A stretch of 64,000 nt of DNA from Pelagicoccus sp. SDUM812003 (GTDB lineage: Bacteria; Verrucomicrobiota; Verrucomicrobiia; Opitutales; Opitutaceae). Shown here one piece after another: positions 61,521 through 64,000 of this stretch (within the stretch, counting starts at the first letter, position 1; every line of letters starts with the position of its first letter). Where the stretch lies: positions 1 through 64,000 of the forward strand of contig NZ_JARXHY010000019.1 in the NCBI RefSeq assembly GCF_031127815.1. Reading direction: 5' to 3'. The position numbers and the translations under genes are program-made. The notes under the pieces were generated by a model. That model saw only the letters and a program-made list of their open reading frames with translations. It did no database searches and had not been told where the DNA came from.

Positions 61521-64000
61521 ATGAAGGTTGGAGGCTCACAGCGAAAAGCGGCGACTTCACTCCGGCGACGGGCGCTGCTTCCCATCTGCCTGCTTTCCGG
61601 AGCCAGTCCGGCCATTGCGATCGTCCTGTTAACCATCAGCGAGCCAGAGCGTTCCGATTCCTTCGGCATCCTGCTGCTTGCAGCGTTCCTCCTGATCGCC
61701 TTCGCAGCGCTTCTTCCCACGATCGTGGAACTGCGCATCATCCGCCCCCTCTCAAGAATCGACCGTTCGATCGACTCGAACCGCGATTCGCTAGAGCAGT
61801 TCCCCGAAACATCCTTCGCCAATGATGAGATCGGCCGGCTGGCGACCGCGTTGAAGGACAGCCGCATCGCGCTCCGAGAAAGCGTACGATCCGGACAGGC
61901 CCTTGCGGACGACCTGAATCTGCAGAAGCAAGCTCTCGACGCGCACGGCATCGTCAGCGAGACCGACTCCCAAGGACGCATCACCTACGTCAACGAGGCC
62001 TTTCTTCGGGCCAGCAAATACGCTCGAAACGAGTTGATCGGAAACACGCACCGCATGCTCAACAGCGGCATGCACTCTCACGAGTTTTGGCAGGAGATGT
62101 GTGATACGGTAGCCGAAGCAGGCAAATGGCGCGGCGAAGTGCGAAATCAGGCCAAGGACGGGACCTACTATTGGGTCGACGCCACGGTGGTAGGCGTTCG
62201 CGACGACCGAGGCGACATGGTGCGCTACATCGCGATCAGCACCGACATTTCCAAGCTCAAGCAGGTCGAATTCGAATTGTTGAAAGCGAATGAGGAAAGC
62301 AGATCGCGCTTGCAGGAGGCTCGAAACGCGCGCGAGCTGGCAGAGGCCGCTGCCTTAGCGAAAAGCAAGTTCCTCGCTACCATGAGCCACGAAATCCGCA
62401 CGCCCATGAATGGATTGATCGGCGTGCTCCACCTGCTGGAGGATGGCATGCCCAGAGAGAAACAAAAGCTGCTGGAAACCGCCTTGAACAGCGCTGACGA
62501 CTTGCTGGTCCTGATCAACGACATACTGGACTTCTCAAAAATCGAGGCAGGCAAGATGACGCTCGAATCGGTCTCCTTCGACGCTCTGCAGGTCCTGGAG
62601 GAGGTTTGCCAGCTTCACTGCTCGAACGCTCATCAAAAGGGGCTCGAACTGGTGGCGCACTGCTCTCCGGAACTTGAGCGCCAAACGGTTGGCGACCCCG
62701 TCCGGGTTCGGCAGATCCTTTCCAACCTGATCGGAAACGCCATCAAGTTCACCCAAGCCGGCAGCGTGAGCGCTCGTGTGCGGCGGAAGGGCGATCTCAT
62801 TCGGTACGAGGTCATCGATACCGGAATCGGCATCGAGTCGAAAATCATCGATCGGCTCTTCGAATCGTTTTCCCAGGCCAACTCCAGCACAACGCGTGAA
62901 TTCGGCGGCAGCGGTCTTGGACTTTCCATATGCAAGCGCTTGTCCGAGCTGATGAACGGGGAGATCGGAGTCGAAAGCGAGGTTGGCAAAGGATCGACCT
63001 TCTGGCTGGAATTTCCTGAAACCTCCGAAATGGAAAAGTCCGATGCTCCACGTTTCGACCGCGGACTGCATTCGGGAAAAAACGCTCTACTCCTTGAGCC
63101 AAAGGATCTTACCCGATCGCACATCGCCGATTGGCTCGAAAACTGGGGCGTCACGCTGCAGATTCCAGCCTTGAACGGCCCGGATGGCTGCATCGATCTT
63201 TCGGATACATGGAAATGCGACGCCGCTTTGGACTACGTCATCGTCGAGTATCAGACCTACCTGGAGAACGAACAGCATCTCGATCGTATCTGCAATATGG
63301 TTACAAAAACGATCGTATTGCACGAGTCCCATATCTCGCCCGGGCAGCTCGGACTCTCGGATTCTCAAACGCCTCTTGCCAAACCTGTGCGGGTGCAAAA
63401 CCTGTTCGACGCCCTCTCCGCTTCGCCGACCTCAGCCCACGACTCTAGGGCCCCGGACCTCCGTCCGTCCTCCACCAGCGAAGTCGACCTTAAGATTCTC
63501 GTCGTGGACGACAACGTTACGAATCGACTCATCGCAGTGCAACTGATCAAGCAGCGCCATGGCATCAAGGCGGACAGCGCGTCGAGCGGAAGGGAGGCGA
63601 TCGAACGGCTGAGCGAGAACCAGTACGACATCGTATACATGGATTGCATGATGCCAGACATGGATGGATACGAAACGACGAAGCGCATCCGCTCCGGAGA
63701 AGCAGGCGAAGCGAGCGCCGAAGTCCCGATCGTCGCCCTCACCGCAAACGCCATGTCAGAAGACAAAGGCAAGTGCATAGAAGCAGGCATGAGCGACTAC
63801 ATCAGCAAGCCGATTTCTCCCATCACCCTATCCGAAACGCTTGTCAGGTGGCGCGATTCGAAGCACCAGCCATTTCTGAATACGCCATTGCACGCCCAGC
63901 GACAGGACTCTCTTCCTGAAACCAACTCGAAAACGGATACTAACATTTTGGATACGCAGAAACTTGCCGAGATCTACGACGAGGACTGGGACATCGTATC
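61521..64000 (+). CDS. Hybrid sensor histidine kinase (partial, cut by window end)
   Basis: 826 residues are visible; the 3' end lies beyond the window. Order: membrane segments at about 20-45 and 52-75 with a short extracytoplasmic loop, a HAMP-like stretch (about 80-130), a PAS/PAC domain (about 142-240, HGIVSETDSQGRITYVNEAF pattern), HisKA with phosphoacceptor His290 (MSHEIRTPMN), HATPase_c (about 390-500, N-box NLIGNAIKF, DTGIGIE, FGGSGLGLSI), a degenerate receiver (about 520-630) in which the phosphoacceptor position is Glu576 (VIVEYQ), and a true receiver (about 656-776) with Asp708 (VYMDCMMPDMDG). An HPt domain may follow after the cut. The ATG at 61521 is used. Cognate output is unknown. 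Confidence 0.92.
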   Translation, partial: MKVGGSQRKAATSLRRRALLPICLLSGASPAIAIVLLTISEPERSDSFGILLLAAFLLIAFAALLPTIVELRIIRPLSRIDRSIDSNRDSLEQFPETSFANDEIGRLATALKDSRIALRESVRSGQALADDLNLQKQALDAHGIVSETDSQGRITYVNEAFLRASKYARNELIGNTHRMLNSGMHSHEFWQEMCDTVAEAGKWRGEVRNQAKDGTYYWVDATVVGVRDDRGDMVRYIAISTDISKLKQVEFELLKANEESRSRLQEARNARELAEAAALAKSKFLATMSHEIRTPMNGLIGVLHLLEDGMPREKQKLLETALNSADDLLVLINDILDFSKIEAGKMTLESVSFDALQVLEEVCQLHCSNAHQKGLELVAHCSPELERQTVGDPVRVRQILSNLIGNAIKFTQAGSVSARVRRKGDLIRYEVIDTGIGIESKIIDRLFESFSQANSSTTREFGGSGLGLSICKRLSELMNGEIGVESEVGKGSTFWLEFPETSEMEKSDAPRFDRGLHSGKNALLLEPKDLTRSHIADWLENWGVTLQIPALNGPDGCIDLSDTWKCDAALDYVIVEYQTYLENEQHLDRICNMVTKTIVLHESHISPGQLGLSDSQTPLAKPVRVQNLFDALSASPTSAHDSRAPDLRPSSTSEVDLKILVVDDNVTNRLIAVQLIKQRHGIKADSASSGREAIERLSENQYDIVYMDCMMPDMDGYETTKRIRSGEAGEASAEVPIVALTANAMSEDKGKCIEAGMSDYISKPISPITLSETLVRWRDSKHQPFLNTPLHAQRQDSLPETNSKTDTNILDTQKLAEIYDEDWDIV

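Overview
The window looks like a chromosome segment of a Gram-negative bacterium, most likely a verrucomicrobium of the Opitutia lineage (Pelagicoccus or Puniceicoccus relatives). This is inferred from gene content and not from a marker-gene search. The supporting features are a complete outer-membrane lipid transport set (Mla), ECF sigma factors paired with membrane or VWA partners, a GH115 glucuronidase next to a Sde0182-type protein, a eukaryote-like glutamine synthetase and HisA, and dense, mostly SD-poor genes. I see no rRNA, insertion sequence, prophage or CRISPR array. There is one tRNA gene (tRNA-Tyr).

Layout. 0.1-9.1 kb, minus strand: a histidine-kinase-like ATPase, a secreted GH115 alpha-glucuronidase and a DUF1593/Sde0182 protein (plant or algal polysaccharide use), then a VWA protein translationally coupled to an ECF sigma factor. 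9.2-15.4 kb, plus strand: a tight housekeeping run of parA (soj-like), rnc, mfd and a SurA-like foldase. 15.4-18.9 kb: a ThuA-like protein, radC, an exported STN-like protein, then a second ECF sigma factor with a small membrane partner. 19.1-23.8 kb: tRNA-Tyr, queA, a TPR protein, accA and ilvB. 23.8-27.5 kb: a minus-strand set of a very small protein-kinase-like ORF overlapping a PP2C phosphatase, followed by an orphan two-TM sensor; then glnA (type II) and a small unknown gene behind a perfect 20-bp palindrome.

27.5-33.1 kb: a hotdog thioesterase with a membrane protein, an HDOD protein, and a five-gene nucleoside operon (CNT transporter, deoxyribosyltransferase-like protein, GNAT, two unknowns). 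33.5-40.2 kb: malQ and a fermentative block of pflB, pflA and an OFA-family transporter that probably moves formate. 40.3-46.9 kb: ruvC with a TSUP permease, a Gfo/Idh/MocA oxidoreductase, a secreted protein of five exact 52-residue repeats, hisA, a DUF374 acyltransferase, a Bax-like glucosaminidase and a small secreted protein. 47.2-50.7 kb: mlaE-F-D-C-A.

50.8-64 kb: phosphoglucomutase, CBS/DRTGG inorganic pyrophosphatase, CheX, a stand-alone methyltransferase resembling the ovothiol methyltransferase domain, a polar amino-acid ABC transporter, a 512-residue acidic protein divergent from a second ParA-type ATPase, and a hybrid histidine kinase cut by the window end. That kinase carries a pseudo-receiver with Glu at the phosphoacceptor position.

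Most of the window is ordinary housekeeping. The most unusual parts are the mini-kinase/PP2C/TM module (23.8-25.7 kb), the exact 52-residue repeat protein (42.9-43.9 kb), the stand-alone ovothiol-type methyltransferase, the acidic protein with its ParA (58.6-61.2 kb), and the Mla set with a MlaA that has no lipobox. All functions are read from motifs and remembered family signatures; no search was run.
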